Assembly: GCA_004431415.1 (NCBI GenBank)
Contig: QPMI01000385.1
Location: forward strand, 1 to 22,090
Direction: 5' to 3'
Source of the DNA: Cyanophora paradoxa
Lineage: Eukaryota > Glaucocystophyceae > Cyanophorales > Cyanophoraceae
Length of the DNA stretch: 22,090 bases
The translations under genes were made by a program, and so were the position numbers. Every line of letters starts with the position of its first letter. The first letter of the stretch is position 1. Shown in pieces: positions 1-10,599 of the stretch. The notes below the pieces were generated by a model. It made no database searches, was not told the DNA's origin, and was given only the letters and a program-made list of their open reading frames with translations.

Positions 1-37
1 GCGCTGAATGGCCAGGGGATCTAACGGAGAGATGTCC

Positions 38-2507
38 TCAATCACTGCTTGACGCAAGCTGACGGCAATTTTGAAAGCTGAGAAAACGCCGAGTGATGGT
101 CGCCCAGCACGCTTCTTGTGAACCATCAGGAAACTCAAGCTGCCATTCAATCTGCGAACTCTTGAGTGTGTGCCACCTGCTCAACAAGGCAGGATGAACA
201 AACCTGTGCTTGAAGAAGGGAGCCTACCATTGGCCCAGGACGGATGTTTAGCCTGCGGCAGATCTGCTCACCCTGCCGGGCAAGCGAGTGGTCAAAAAAG
301 TCAAAACACCTAAGCTTAAAGAAAAAGGTACTTACATCGTAGTGCGGCTTCAAATCCCAGACTCCAACAAGACCAAGAATCACGACGAAGGCACGGAATC
401 TCTCGTACAGCTCCTTTAGGCGGGAGATGGCGAGCTGTTCATCAGAGTCTCCATCTGCCACGAGCTCAGCGTTGACATAGATACATTATGCGATCATATC
501 GTCACACCATGCATGTGGTCCGAAACGTGAACCATATCGTGCGCGAGGGCGAGATCGAGTGCATCTTGCCATGAAGCGCCAACTTTGCGAAGCACCAGTC
601 CTAGCATCGACGTGAGCATATTGATGGCATTCAATTGTTTAGAAAAAGAATCGAGCACCTAATTCCACACGAGAGAGCGCTGCCCCCGACTCGAGCCTGT
701 GGACAAGCTTGCGAAGTGATGCCGCTGACTCCATCAAGTGAGCCACTTCTTGAGTCTCTGATGCAGATCGCTGGCACAAATGCACTTCAGTGACAGAGCA
801 TTACAAGAACAGACAAGGACAGACCCGAAGGGAGTTCTGCACGAGGTAATTAGTTACTGGTATGCACTTCCTCTTCTCCTTGAAAAAGAACTCCTTCATC
901 GGGTACATGAAGGATGCCAGGAGCAATGTGCTGTGTGCAGTGTACACTGGCTTTGGGCGATGCCGGATGAGCCTGGTCGTGCACTTAGCAAACAGGCGCA
1001 AAATTTGACACGAGGGGCGCACGAAAACATCATAGCTGCATGATGCACACAAGCTGCTTCAAGTGGTCTGCGTGCATCGTGGCCTGCGCCGAGGGTCGAT
1101 GGGCGCAGAAAAGAAAAAAGGAAGAGCTGCGCACTCTCTGGGAGGCCATGGCTACAGGTCGGAAAAGCGAAAACAACGGGGAAAAGATCGAGATCGCAAA
1201 TGCTGGCCAGAGCCCGGACAGGGTGTGGGCCTGTTTTCGAAAACATCAATGAATATACGCAGTGACGCAAAAACCATCTCACCGGCAAGCATGCCCGAAA
1301 CTTCAATCCCAATGCGCTCTCGGCTAACCTTCTGCTCAAGTGCAGACTGATTGCCACTGTCAGCAGAGGAACCATTGAGCAATAATCGGGGAACGTGCGC
1401 ACGTGCACTTCGGGATCCCGAGCAGCCGAGACAAGCTCCGGGTCGAGCGAGAAACGGAGCCGGCTTGCGAATCGGATGGCGCGCAGAACACGCAGGGGGT
1501 CGTCTAGGAATGTCACACGCGGAGCTAGTGGAGTACGGACGATGCCCGACGAGAGGTCTCGAAGACCCTGCGAGATCGCGTCTAAGGGAAGAAAAGTTCG
1601 ATTCGAGTCGCGTGGCAGCTGCCAGACCTGCCCCGTGAGATCCTCAATCGCGCCCTTATTGATATTGTAGAAGAGGGCATTGATGGTCAGATCTCGTCTA
1701 AATGCGTCTTCCTTCGCTGTTCCGAGTGTCTGCGCCGACCGGGAGGTAGTCAGCCGAGCTCGCGCTGGCGCCGGCGCCGGAGGGTGCACCATGGCTGGAA
1801 TACGGGAGTTGCAGCTGTATTCCTCGCAACGGAGGTTTACGAAATCAATGTGCAAGCCGAAGATGGGCAAATGAGCGGTCTCCAGATGCTTCGACTGCTC
1901 CGGGTTCGAGTGGATGACGCCGATCGAGTGTGTCATCTCGCCCTTCTGGCGCAGGTAGAGATTCACCATTTCGGCGAATTCGACCCCAAGCATGTCATCC
2001 AGGGCAATATCGATGTCGGGGCTGCTCATTCCGAGCAGCTGCGGAGAATCAGATCTTTGACGTTGATTGCAGGAGATGCCCTCTGCGCACCTTGTCCCGG
2101 ACCCAGCCTCCAGCGACCCGCATCTGCGTCTTAAGGTCGTAGTGGCGCGCCACTTCCAGCAGAAGCTCGAACACATCCCGCTCCTTGGGGGTGAGCTCAA
2201 TTGTCGAAGCATCAGGGCGCCGAGGCGGGGTGAGCTTCTCCAGCGCTGCATACACTATTTCTGGTCTTGCCTGCGTCGCGCTGGCGCTCCCCGCGTGACA
2301 GCAAGGGGGCGCTGCGGCCCAGCGAGAGGGCTCAGGCTGTGCGACCCACAACCGCTGCCTCCGCACGCCGCGGGTCGCCGGTCGGCTGTTCAAGAGGGGC
2401 TTTGAATGCCTCAAGGGCATCAGGGACGCTTCCCGACCGCTGGCCGCCGACAGGGTGCGTCCGGCCGCGCAGACGTCCGGGGGGCAGCAGGTGGCGAAGA
2501 GCGCCAT
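38..2507 (-). CDS. TRNT1: tRNA CCA-nucleotidyltransferase (class II), 13 exons
   Basis: Adds the 3' CCA to tRNAs. Exons (high to low coordinate): 2507-2091, 2038-1790, 1729-1628, 1567-1403, 1346-1283, 1230-1156, 1083-1023, 930-825, 770-659, 600-533, 464-336, 272-204, 151-38. They give about 576 aa with consistent phases and twelve GT-AG introns of 52-92 nt. Family motifs appear in order: RVAGGWVRDK joined across intron 1 to the metal-binding DIDIALDD (about residues 130-154); EDAFRRDLTINALFYNI; DDPLRVLRAIRFASR; KVSRERIGIE; GPHPVRAL; and a C-terminal RLNIRPGPMVG then IEWQLEFPDG. Length matches yeast and plant enzymes. About 95 residues precede the catalytic head and could be a mitochondrial or plastid targeting region (inference). 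The ATG at 2507 is the first in frame. Exon 7 (1083-1023) is the least certain. It is head-to-head with the RING ligase gene. Confidence 0.95.
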
Positions 2508-2704
2508 CGCCGGCGCCGTTTACAACACTGACGCGCAGAGTCCAGTTAGGCCGTCGCTGCGCTTGGAGCAAACACGAATCGGCCTGCACGCGGCACGCTG
2601 TCGTTGCAGTGTACCCCGACAGCCAACAGCGGCCAACTCTGACGAAAGTCAACCAGACAGCGTGTGGCGGCGTCCCTCAGCGCAACTTTGGCCGCGTGAA
2701 CGCC
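2508..2704. promoter_or_regulatory. Short shared upstream region of a divergent gene pair
   Basis: Only 197 nt separate the start codons of the CCA-nucleotidyltransferase (minus) and the MGRN1-like ligase (plus). Both 5' UTRs and core promoters must lie here or run into the neighbouring coding sequence. I see no TATA box. A bidirectional promoter is inferred from the geometry alone. Confidence 0.45.
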
Positions 2705-3970
2705 ATGGGCAGCAACGCCTCGAGGTCTCGCCATTCTGGGAGCGAGAGGGAATCGGGCAGCGGCGACAGGGGTGGGCGGCGTGGCCACAGCAGCGCCGCA
2801 AACGGCGGGAACGGCCCCGGAGTGCACCCGCCGGCCGGCGGAGCGGCGCAGGCTCCCGCAGGAGGCCCTGTGCCTTACCCGCTGCCGCACCAGTACTACG
2901 TGCGCGCCCGAGCCGCTCAGACATTCCACATTGTCGATCTCTAGCCCTGAAGCTGAATGACGCCGCGCAGAATGGCCTCTACAGCGGACAACCTTTCCTT
3001 GTTGGTGGCCACCGCCTCATCCCAGCCAACCAGCTGCCGTCCTTCTTCCTGGAGGGCATCCGCCCTGACCTCGCTTTCCTTCCTTTCCAGCAGCAGCCCC
3101 GCATCCCTCAGCCGCCGCCGCCCCAGATGCAGCACACATGCACGATCCGGAACGACGTGAACCTCAAGAAGAACTCTTTGAAGCTCGTGCGGGACGAGGC
3201 CAACCCAAATCTGTATCGTGTAGAGTTTCAGTTCGACGCCGCGACGGAGTGTACAGTCACCGTCTTCTTCGTGGCCGTCGAGACAACAGAGGCGAACTCG
3301 CCCGCCACCTACAAGTGTGTCTACGACAACCGGCAGCCGCACACACGCACCTTCCCGAAGGGACTGGGCCAGTTCTACGCGCAGGCTGCGGACGAGGGCG
3401 TGAATGTCGCTTTGTTCAAGGAGGACGACCTCATCTTCACGCCGGGCCCCAACGCCAACCAGTACCCGGTCGTCATCAGATTAGAAACACTGGCGGGCTC
3501 CTCGAGTGACTCCTCGTCGGAGGGTCGGTCGGGCGTTCAGTCGCAGTCGACCTTCGCGACGCTGGCGAAGCTGCCGGAGGGCGGATGGGGCATCAAAGTC
3601 CTTAAGCAGAAGATCCTCGTTGGTGGCGTCTCGTACGAGCTACAGGAGATCTACGGCATCGAGCAGAACGCGGAGGGCGACGGCGGCGAGGCGGCTGACA
3701 GCGGCCGCGAGTGCGTCATTTGCATGTCGGAGCCGAGGGACACGACGCTCCTCCCCTGCCGGCATATGTGCATGTGCAACGAGTGCGCGAAGGTCCTCCG
3801 GTACCAGACCAACAAGTGCCCCATCTGTCGATCCCCCGTCGAGTCCCTCCTCCAAATCAAGGTCAGGCCTGCTTATCATTATTTTCCGAGGAGGGTACAA
3901 TTACTTACACAGAAGCCACTTGCAGGTTAGCAAGAAGGACGGCCCCGGGTCAGGAGGCCCCTCTGGCTAG
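2705..3970 (+). CDS. MGRN1: MGRN1/LUL-family RING-type E3 ubiquitin ligase
   Basis: Transfers ubiquitin from an E2 to substrates. Exons 2705-2899, 2971-3861 and 3926-3970, phase-0 GT-AG introns of 71 and 64 nt, 376 aa. The start is gccATGGGC, a strong Kozak context, and gives an N-terminal MGSNASRSR resembling an N-myristoylation signal, as in plant LUL proteins. A low-complexity Gly/Ser stretch follows. The family domain starts near residue 122 (CTIRNDVNLKKNSLKLV) and includes the KGLGQFYAQA segment and LKQKILVGGVSYELQEIYGIE. The C3HC4 RING spans about residues 313-351, from CVICMSEP through PCRHMCMCNEC to CPICRSP, and is followed by the conserved LLQIKV, whose last residue is restored by splicing intron 2. 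Human MGRN1 and Arabidopsis LOG2/LUL share this order. Upstream in-frame sequence stays open, but the myristoylation signal favours this start. Confidence 0.92.
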
Positions 3971-4157
3971 CACCACTTCTCGTCCCCGCCCCGCCACAGT
4001 GACAGTTGCTCTGCTCTTTCGCTCTTGTTTTTCTCTCCTCCCAATGCCCTGCCCCCGTTCCCGGCCGCGTCCTCCTTGTCGATTCTCCTCTTTCGCCTTC
4101 TCTCCCCTCGTTGCTGTTCGCACATCCTCAACTTGTGTGCTTTCTCTCCATGTGAGG

Positions 4158-7100
4158 CTAGCTTAACGGCCGCCGCGCACGCAGTGCGCCTTGCAGGCGA
4201 GGCAGTAGGGGCGGGGCCGGGACATTGGTGGCGGGTTGGGGTGCGATCTCGAGGAGGGTCCGGGTGAGCGCCTCGAGTGGGGGCGATGGTCCGGCCTCGA
4301 GGGCCGCGAGCAGTTCCTCTTCGACGGCGAGCGGACTCGCCGCGCCTGCCCCGCAGGCAGCCCACAGCAGGTGCGCGAGGGCGGCGGCCCCGTGCGGCCC
4401 CGCGCCCGGCGCGAGCTGAAGGACGCGCCGCACGAAAGGGGCCCCTGCTGAGGAGGCGAGCCCGCTGGCGGAGGCGGCGGCGGCGAGGGCGGCGGTGGCG
4501 TCCCCGGGGCCCTCCCCCGTGAGAGCAAGCGCCACGCCGGCCTCCGCGATTGCCCCGCCCGCCGCCGCCGCCGCCCCAGCGTCCAGAGGAGCGGCCCCCT
4601 GCGCCGCCCGGCCGGCGGCCTCCAGAGCCGACCGCATCCGCGGGAGCCAGCCGCGCGCCCCCGGCGAGTGAACGGCAGGCTGCTGGGAGGCCTCACCCGC
4701 CGCCGGCAGCTCCCCAGGCGGACGCAGGCCGGAGCCCTGAGCAGGACGTGAGGCAGGCACGGGAGGGGCGGGTGGGGCAGGCAGGCCTGGGCGGGGGGCG
4801 CCTTCGGTCGCGAGGCGCCGGCGAGGGCGAGCACGAGGCGGAGGGCGCCTGCGAGCTCCCCCGGCGCGCTCCGCCCCCGGCACAGCGTTCCCGACGGCGC
4901 CGCGGGCCCCACCACCGGCTGCGGCCGGACTCCACCGCTGCCACCACGGGCGGCTCCAACTCCGCCCCGGTGGCGCCTGGGTCGCCGCCTTGCGGAGCTG
5001 GCCCTGGCGTAAGGCGGGGCGCGGCGCGCGGGGTGCGCAGGCGTGCCTTGGCGATGCGGTCGGTGAGGGCGGCGCGGACGGCGGCGCGGGCCGCGTCGGC
5101 GGCGGGGCGGCGGGTGGCGGCGGCGGCGTGCTCCTGCGCGAGGGCCACCGCCGCCTCCACCGCCGCCCGTTGCTCCCCTGCGCCCCGTCCTCGGCCCGCG
5201 CGGCGCGCCCGTGGCGGACGCCGCACCGAAGGGGCGAGGGCGGAGACGGACGCGCGGATGGCGACGCGGGCGCGCTCGCGGGCCGAGCGCTCGGCAGCCG
5301 CCGCGGCCTCCGCCTCAGCACGGGCGACTGCGGCGGCTGCGGCCTCCTCAAAGGAGGGCGGGAGGTCGCCCCCGGCGGGCAGCTCGCCGCGAGCTGCCGC
5401 AGCGCCTCGAGGGGCCCCGCGAGGCGCGGCCCGCACGCCTCCGCCGCCGCCCACGCCACGGCGCTCGGCACCGCCGCGTCTGCGGGGCGCTCGGGGGGCG
5501 GCGGGGCGGGCGGCGGGTGGGGCGGGCACCGAGGACGAACTGGAGGAGGCGGTGGAGAGCCGGCCGCTGCGCGAGGAACGCCTCCTGCAGCAGCGCCCGC
5601 CCGGGGCGGCCCCACTGCGCCCTGTCTCGCGCCCCGCCCGAGCCAGATGACGTCGGGCCGGCGCACCCCGAGGTCCTCCCCGGGGGTCGGTTGCACGGGC
5701 CGAATCTTGCGCTGCGGGCCGCCCGACCCCGCCGGCAGCCCCGCTCCTCGGCCGGGGGAGTCGAGGGAGAGGCCAAGGCCGGGGACGGCGCGGCGGCGGC
5801 GGGCGAGGGCGGCGGCGGCGGAGCGAAGGCGGTGGAGGGGCGGGCAGCAGTGCCGCGCGAAGCGGGGACTCACGAGAGCCGCCCTCGCGTCCACCGAGTC
5901 CGGAGGCGGTGGGCCAGGGGCGAGCGGCTCCTCGGGCGGGGGTGCGTTAGCGGGGGCGAGGGCGAGGCGGGCGGCCCAGGCGTCGACGAGGGCTCCGCAC
6001 GCGACGCTGGCCGGCCCAAAGGCGCTTTCCGCGGGGTCCGCCAGCCGCCCCAGCCGCCGCGCCGCTAGCACGGCCCGGCCCCCGCCCGCACAACCGCCGC
6101 GTCCCTGCGCCGCGCTCGATGCCGGAGCGGGTCCGGGCGGGCGGACGGACCGGGCGGCGGGGGCGGCGAGGAGCGGGGCGAGGAGCTCGGTGGCCCAAGG
6201 GATGGTGAGGAGGAGCGAGCCACGCGCCGCCGCCCGCTGCACCGCCCCGCACACGTCCACCGGCAGCGCCCGCGGCCTGCGCCCCGCTCGCCGAGGGCGC
6301 GGGGCGGACGGGCGGGGCGGGGGCGGGGGCGGGGGACCCGTCGTGCGGGGCGAGGGGGCGCGGGGCGTGGAAGTAGGGGCGGCGAGGACGGCCCCGAGGG
6401 CGGCCGCCAGCACGCGCAGGAGGAGCGCCCGGTCGGGGAAGTCCCGCTGCCCCTCCCTGAAAGGGGGCGTCACCTCCGGCGCGAGGCGGCGCGAGATGGG
6501 GGCGCGCACGGGGGCGCGGGGGCGGCGGGGCCGGGGCGAGCGGCGGGGTCGAGCTCCTCGAGGGCGGCCGCGAGGGCCGCCACCGCGTGCACCGTCAGCC
6601 GGTGGCTGTCGCACGCCTGCCGCCCCCTCAGGCCCCGCGTGCACAGCGGCGGCGCGCGCGGCGGGCCTGCAGGAACGCGAAGAAGGCGCGCGGGGCGGCC
6701 GCCGCGCCGGCTCCCTGCGCCAGCGCCTCCCCGGCCGCCTCCCACGCCCCGAGCTCCCCAGCGCCCGCCCCGCCGGGCCCGCCTCCCCGCCGGCGCACGC
6801 GCCTCCGGAGGCAACGCGGCGGGGAGCCCGCGGCCGCGGCCGGCGGGAGGGCGCGGAGCGCGAGGGAGGGAGACGGGCGGGGCGGCTGGGGCGGGGCCGG
6901 GGAGGGCCGGGGGCGGCGAGGCGGTCGGCGAGGGCTCCGATGCGGCCGGCGTCGGCGAGGCGGGCGAGCTGCGGGTCGCGCTCGTCTGCGCGGCGTCAGC
7001 GGGCGGCGGGCGGCAGGGCGGGCGGCGGGCCCGCCTGGACAGGAGAGGGCGACGAGTCGGGCGACGAGCTCGCGGGCGAGCCACGGGACGTTCACCTCCA

Positions 7101-8618
7101 GCGCCCCCGCCAGCACCCCGCGCGCCTGCGCGCCGCTCGCCCGTCCAGCCCCGCCGCCCCGCGCCCCGCGCACCCGCCCCGCGAACGAGGTCGCGTCCGC
7201 GGCCGCCCCGGGGCAGCCGCGGGGCCGGCGTGCGCGGCGAGCAGCGGCCCCGACTCGCTCATGAGCTGCGGCGGGATGAGAGGCGGGAGGGCGGGGCGGG
7301 GGCGGGGCCGGCCTGGAAGACCGCGTCCCGCAGCCGCTCCCGGTTCGTCGCCTCCCGCGCCGCCCCCGGCCCCTGCCCGCCCCGCCCCGCCTCCCGTCCC
7401 GCACCTGCCGCCCGTCAGAGCGGCAGCGAGGCGGGCGGGGCCGGCGTGCCGGGACCGGGCTCGAGGGCGGGAAGGCTGTACAGGCCGAGCGAGCGAGGGG
7501 CGCGGTGGGGAGGGCCCCGGGGGCTCCTCGGGGCGGGGGCGGCGCGGAGGAGGGCGGCGAGGCGCGGGGCGAGGGCGGCGAGGAGCGGGTCCTGTGCGAC
7601 GAGGGCGGGCACGCCGGCCCCCGCGTGCCGCAGCACCGCCCCCGCCCCTCCAGCGCCCGCGCCGCGAAGTACGGCCCGTCCCCGGCCCCTCGCAGCAGCC
7701 GCCCCCGCACCGGCGGCGTCCGCGCGGGGCGCGCCGCGAGGAGCCGCAGCAGCAGCTCCAACTGCGCGACCGCCTCGCCGCCGCCGCCTCGCTGCGCCTC
7801 CAGCAGGCCCGCCGCCGCCTCCGCCGCCGCCACGTCCAGCGCCGCGCGGTCGCTCAGCTGCCCCAGCAGCGCCTCTGCGTCGGCCGCCGCGAGAGCCTCC
7901 TCCGCCGACGCCGGCGCCGAGGGCGAGGGCGAGGGCGGCGCGTGCGCCTCGCGCGTCAACGGAGCGGCGCGGGGGGGCGTGGCGAGCGGCGGGGCGTCCT
8001 CAAAGAGTTTGCGGGGCGCGACGGCCTTGACCCAGGGCGACTGCGACGGCGGGCCGGCCGCGCTCGCGGGGGCCGCGCTGTCCGGCGTGGCGAGCGACCG
8101 CGCACTCTGCAGCGAGGGCCCACGGCCAACGCGCAGGTCGCCCTCGTCGCTCGCTCGACGATCAAGCGCTGGCTCAGCCGCTGCTCGGCTGGCGGGCGGC
8201 GGTTCAGGCGCCTCCGGGGCAAAGCGCTCGTCCTGCGGTGCGGCGCCGTTCGGCAGCTGCGTGGGTCGGATGCGCTTGCTCTGCAGCGATGTCATCGACG
8301 AATGTGCCGCTTTTCACGCGCAATCGAACCTGCTTCGCGCCTGCAGGTGCCGCCGACGGCTTGGCGGCGCTCCGGAGCGACGGGAACTCCTCTCGAGGTG
8401 CGGCGCATGCTGGCACTGCTTCTGCTGCAGCCCCTGGCGCCAACCCACCTGCGCGCTCCTTAAGACGGGTCGCGCATTCGAAATCGCAGACCGCGCACGC
8501 GGAGAGCTCGCAACAAGATTCGCCTCGGCCTCAACGAGCTGCAGCAGGCTCTCGGCCTCCTCTCGCCACGATGCCGCCAGCTTTGAATTTGATCTGACTA
8601 ATACCTGGAGACGGCCGA
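4158..8618 (-). CDS. CDAN1: Codanin-1-like protein (hyper-GC, partly resolved exons)
   Basis: Codanin-1 binds the histone chaperone ASF1 and restrains its import. Evidence for identity: REEFPSLRSAAKP (before 8330) is spliced over a 49-nt GT-AG intron (8281-8329) to SKRIRPTQLPNG. The first resembles the codanin LEEFP motif; the second resembles the ASF1-binding B-domain motif RRIxPT. Further on, RGVLAGALEVNVPWLARELVARL resembles the codanin RxVLTVPWLVEFL region. Resolved introns: 7266-7312 (GC-AG), 7126-7173 (GT-AG) and 6986-7034 (GC-AG, restoring SCPDERDPQLARLAD). The rest is Ala/Arg/Pro-rich helical sequence ending RRPLS at a TAG at 4158. The initiator ATG is not resolved: an open helical stretch (EEAESLLQLVEAEANL) at about 8449-8618 may be the N-terminal exon. 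An unrelated Ala-rich helical-repeat protein remains possible. It is tail-to-tail with the MGRN1-like gene, 187 nt away. Confidence 0.6.
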
Positions 8619-8784
8619 GATTCCAGCTCTACGCTGACTACTCAATCGCAGCTTAGCGCGCTGCAGAGCGGCATCTCTTCGCAAGACGGCCGGGCCACTC
8701 TGAGCGAGCTGCCTCAGAGCTGGGCCACGGGGATACTGGAACCTTCGATTTCGGCAAGGGGAGCACAGTTTACGTTTGCACGCA
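8619..8784. promoter_or_regulatory. Short divergent upstream region between codanin-like gene and NudC
   Basis: At most about 170 nt lie between the presumed 5' part of the codanin-like gene and the NudC start codon. An unassigned minus-strand ATG at about 8676 could belong to a short first exon of the codanin-like gene, but its frame closes after ten codons without a clear donor. No TATA box is seen. Confidence 0.3.
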
Positions 8785-9600
8785 ATGAGCGACGGCGAAA
8801 AGGGCGAGAAGCCAGGTGCGCTGCGCTGCGCACGCGCTGCAGAGCGCCGGCGAGCGTCTGAGCGCGCGGCGAGCAGTGGGCAACGGCGGCCGCGTCGAGG
8901 GCAAATACGAGTGGACGCAGTCGCTGCAGGAAGTGTGGGTCAGCTTCAGACTTCCCTCGGCGGTCACTTCCAAGCAGTGCGACGTCAAGATAAGCAAAGA
9001 GCACCTGCGGGTCGGCCTCAAGGGCCAGCCGCCCATCGTCGACGTGCACCTCCGCATGCGACTGCTGCGGCAACCGCTCATGCTCGCGTAGGGCCCCCTG
9101 CACAAGACGGTGAAGATTGAGGAGAGCTTCTGGCAGCTCGGTACGCGCAGAACCTTCATCGACGGTGCAAGCGAATTCCGACGCTTCCGCGCAGAGGAGG
9201 GGAAGATTATCACAGTCATTCTGCAGAAGATTAACACTATGGAGTGGTGGAAGTGCGTCCTCCAGGGCGACCCAGAGATCGACACGACGAAGGTGGAGCC
9301 CGAGAACTCGAAGCTTTCCGATTTGGACGGCGAGACGCGCGCGATGGTCGAAAAGATGATGGTCCGTCTCCACAATCTCAGGCTGCATGGCCACCTCGCT
9401 TATAGCAAATGTGCGCTTGCAGTTCGATCAAAGGCAGAAGGCGGCAGGACTCCCGACCAGTGAGGAGATGCAAAAGCAGGAAATGCTCAAGAAGTTCATG
9501 GCTGCAGTGCGTTGTCTGCTCCTCGACCTTTCGGCAACGGAACTGATTTCACTTCAATTAGCATCCAGAGATGGACTTCTCAAATGCAAAGGTCATGTGA
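8785..9600 (+). CDS. NUDC: NudC nuclear-distribution protein (CS domain), short form
   Basis: HSP90-associated co-chaperone that stabilises dynein-pathway clients; cytosolic. Six exons: 8785-8815, 8877-9043, 9092-9140, 9195-9361, 9423-9506, 9562-9600, joined by five GT-AG introns of 48-61 nt. All phases agree, giving 178 aa. The CS (p23-like) domain starts at [11 protein letters not shown] (about residue 20) and continues through [28 protein letters not shown] and [19 protein letters not shown]. The NudC signature follows: [23 protein letters not shown], then [12 protein letters not shown] with a TGA at 9598. It lacks the N-terminal coiled-coil dimerisation region of metazoan NUDC (331 aa). 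Only about ten residues of exon 1 precede the domain. It is head-to-head with the codanin-like gene and tail-to-tail with the START gene. Confidence 0.97.
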
Positions 9601-9971
9601 GTTGTAGCTATTCCCCTACTGTAGTATCTATGACAGAGCATTGACTTTGAGCTTTGAGCATTTGGACACGAATTCAAACCGCAAGTCCCGCCGGTTCGGG
9701 CTACAAGTGTGGGAATGTACACTGCGGCCGCCGCAGCCGCGGGCCCAGCCCACCAGCAAGCTGGCCAGCTGGGCCCTGCATGGCCCCCTAAGGAGAGTGA
9801 TGCGCCTCCCTACGGACACTCTAGCTAGCTGTAGCTACATGTGCCCGCACGGCGAGTGTGGCATCGCGTCTTGTGGCGGCAGGGGTCATCTCAGGGCGGT
9901 GGCGGGAGCTCCTACGGGCCCTGGGAGCCCGACATGGAGTCAGCCTGCCCCGGGGGCAAAAAGGGGTCGAC

Positions 9972-10014
9972 GTCCGACGGTCAGATCGAAATTGAACGGT
10001 CTTGACCGTCGGAC
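9972..10014. repeat. Inverted repeat, 12-bp perfect arms
   Basis: GTCCGACGGTCA at 9972-9983 is followed after 19 nt by its exact reverse complement at 10003-10014. It could form a hairpin or be the end of a small mobile-element relic. It lies in the 3' intergenic region of a convergent gene pair, so a transcript-end hairpin is also possible. Confidence 0.75.
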
Positions 10015-10059
10015 ATCCAAATTTAAAGGATCAAAGCAAACGGCCCAGTGAACGTTAAA

Positions 10060-10129
10060 CGGCTTCAAGTGAGGGGTAGGCTTCATGATCACTTAAGGTT
10101 TGACTCTGCGGCTTCAACTGAGGGGTAGG
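10060..10129. repeat. Direct repeat of a 21-nt unit, one mismatch
   Basis: CGGCTTCAAGTGAGGGGTAGG at 10060-10080 recurs at 10109-10129 with one change (G to C at the tenth base). The copies start 49 nt apart. The function is unknown. Confidence 0.8.
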
Positions 10130-10347
10130 ACTCCGGGGGAAGTGAATCAAAGACGTACATCGACGTCGACGTCTCGGAGGCCCGGGCCTAACCATTTTTA
10201 TCGAAGGCTCAGCTCGAGCTCAGCCTGGCAGAGGCTCATGATCAGCGGCTCAGCGGCTCCTGTCGTGTCCCCCCTAGGCCTCGCGATCGAGCTCACCCGG
10301 CCGGCCACGCAGGGCCCGGCCAGCCCAACCGTGAGAACGGCCGGCTA

Positions 10348-10415
10348 CTACTAGGCTAGCTTAATTATACTTATGATCATGATAAGCTTAATTATATAAG
10401 CTACTAGGCTAAGCT
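10348..10415. repeat. AT-rich interspersed direct repeats
   Basis: AGCTTAATTATA occurs at 10358-10369 and 10385-10396, and CTACTAGGCT occurs at 10347-10356 and 10401-10410. Between them is a near-palindrome around TGATCATGATAAG. This is a small AT-rich island amid GC-rich DNA. Confidence 0.6.
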
Positions 10416-10599
10416 TGCCAGGTTGCTGCAGCTGTGCATGCGCACTGCGGTAGCTGGTGGACTGCATGGGCCTGGTGTCCTGGCCCTGGCCCGCGGCAAG
10501 GGCGCCACAGTGTACAACCCATATTTGTAGCCGAGGGGAACGTTGCTATTTACTTCTTATCCAAATGCTATTTACACAGGGAGAGAAAGGAAGCACGTG

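Larger units (their letters stand above)
9601..10599. other. Intergenic region between two convergent genes
   Basis: About 1 kb between the NudC stop and the stop of the START-domain gene. Both 3' UTRs must lie here. It is less GC-rich than neighbouring blocks and has no ORF with a recognisable motif. It holds an inverted repeat (9972-10014), an imperfect direct repeat (10060-10129) and an AT-rich repeated stretch (10348-10415), described separately. Confidence 0.6.

Noticed and set aside
896-2251. CCA-nucleotidyltransferase as a frameshifted pseudogene
   Set aside because: Every frame change coincides with a GT-AG intron of 52-92 nt, and splicing restores all family motifs in a 576-aa frame.
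4990-8463. Open frame of 1157 codons on the plus strand
   Set aside because: Pure Ala/Arg/Gly low complexity opposite the codanin-like gene. Stops are rare in all frames at such GC, and no motif is present.
9660-9720. GGTTCGGGC near 9694 as a tRNA or Pol III element
   Set aside because: No matching A box and no acceptor stem; single partial match only.
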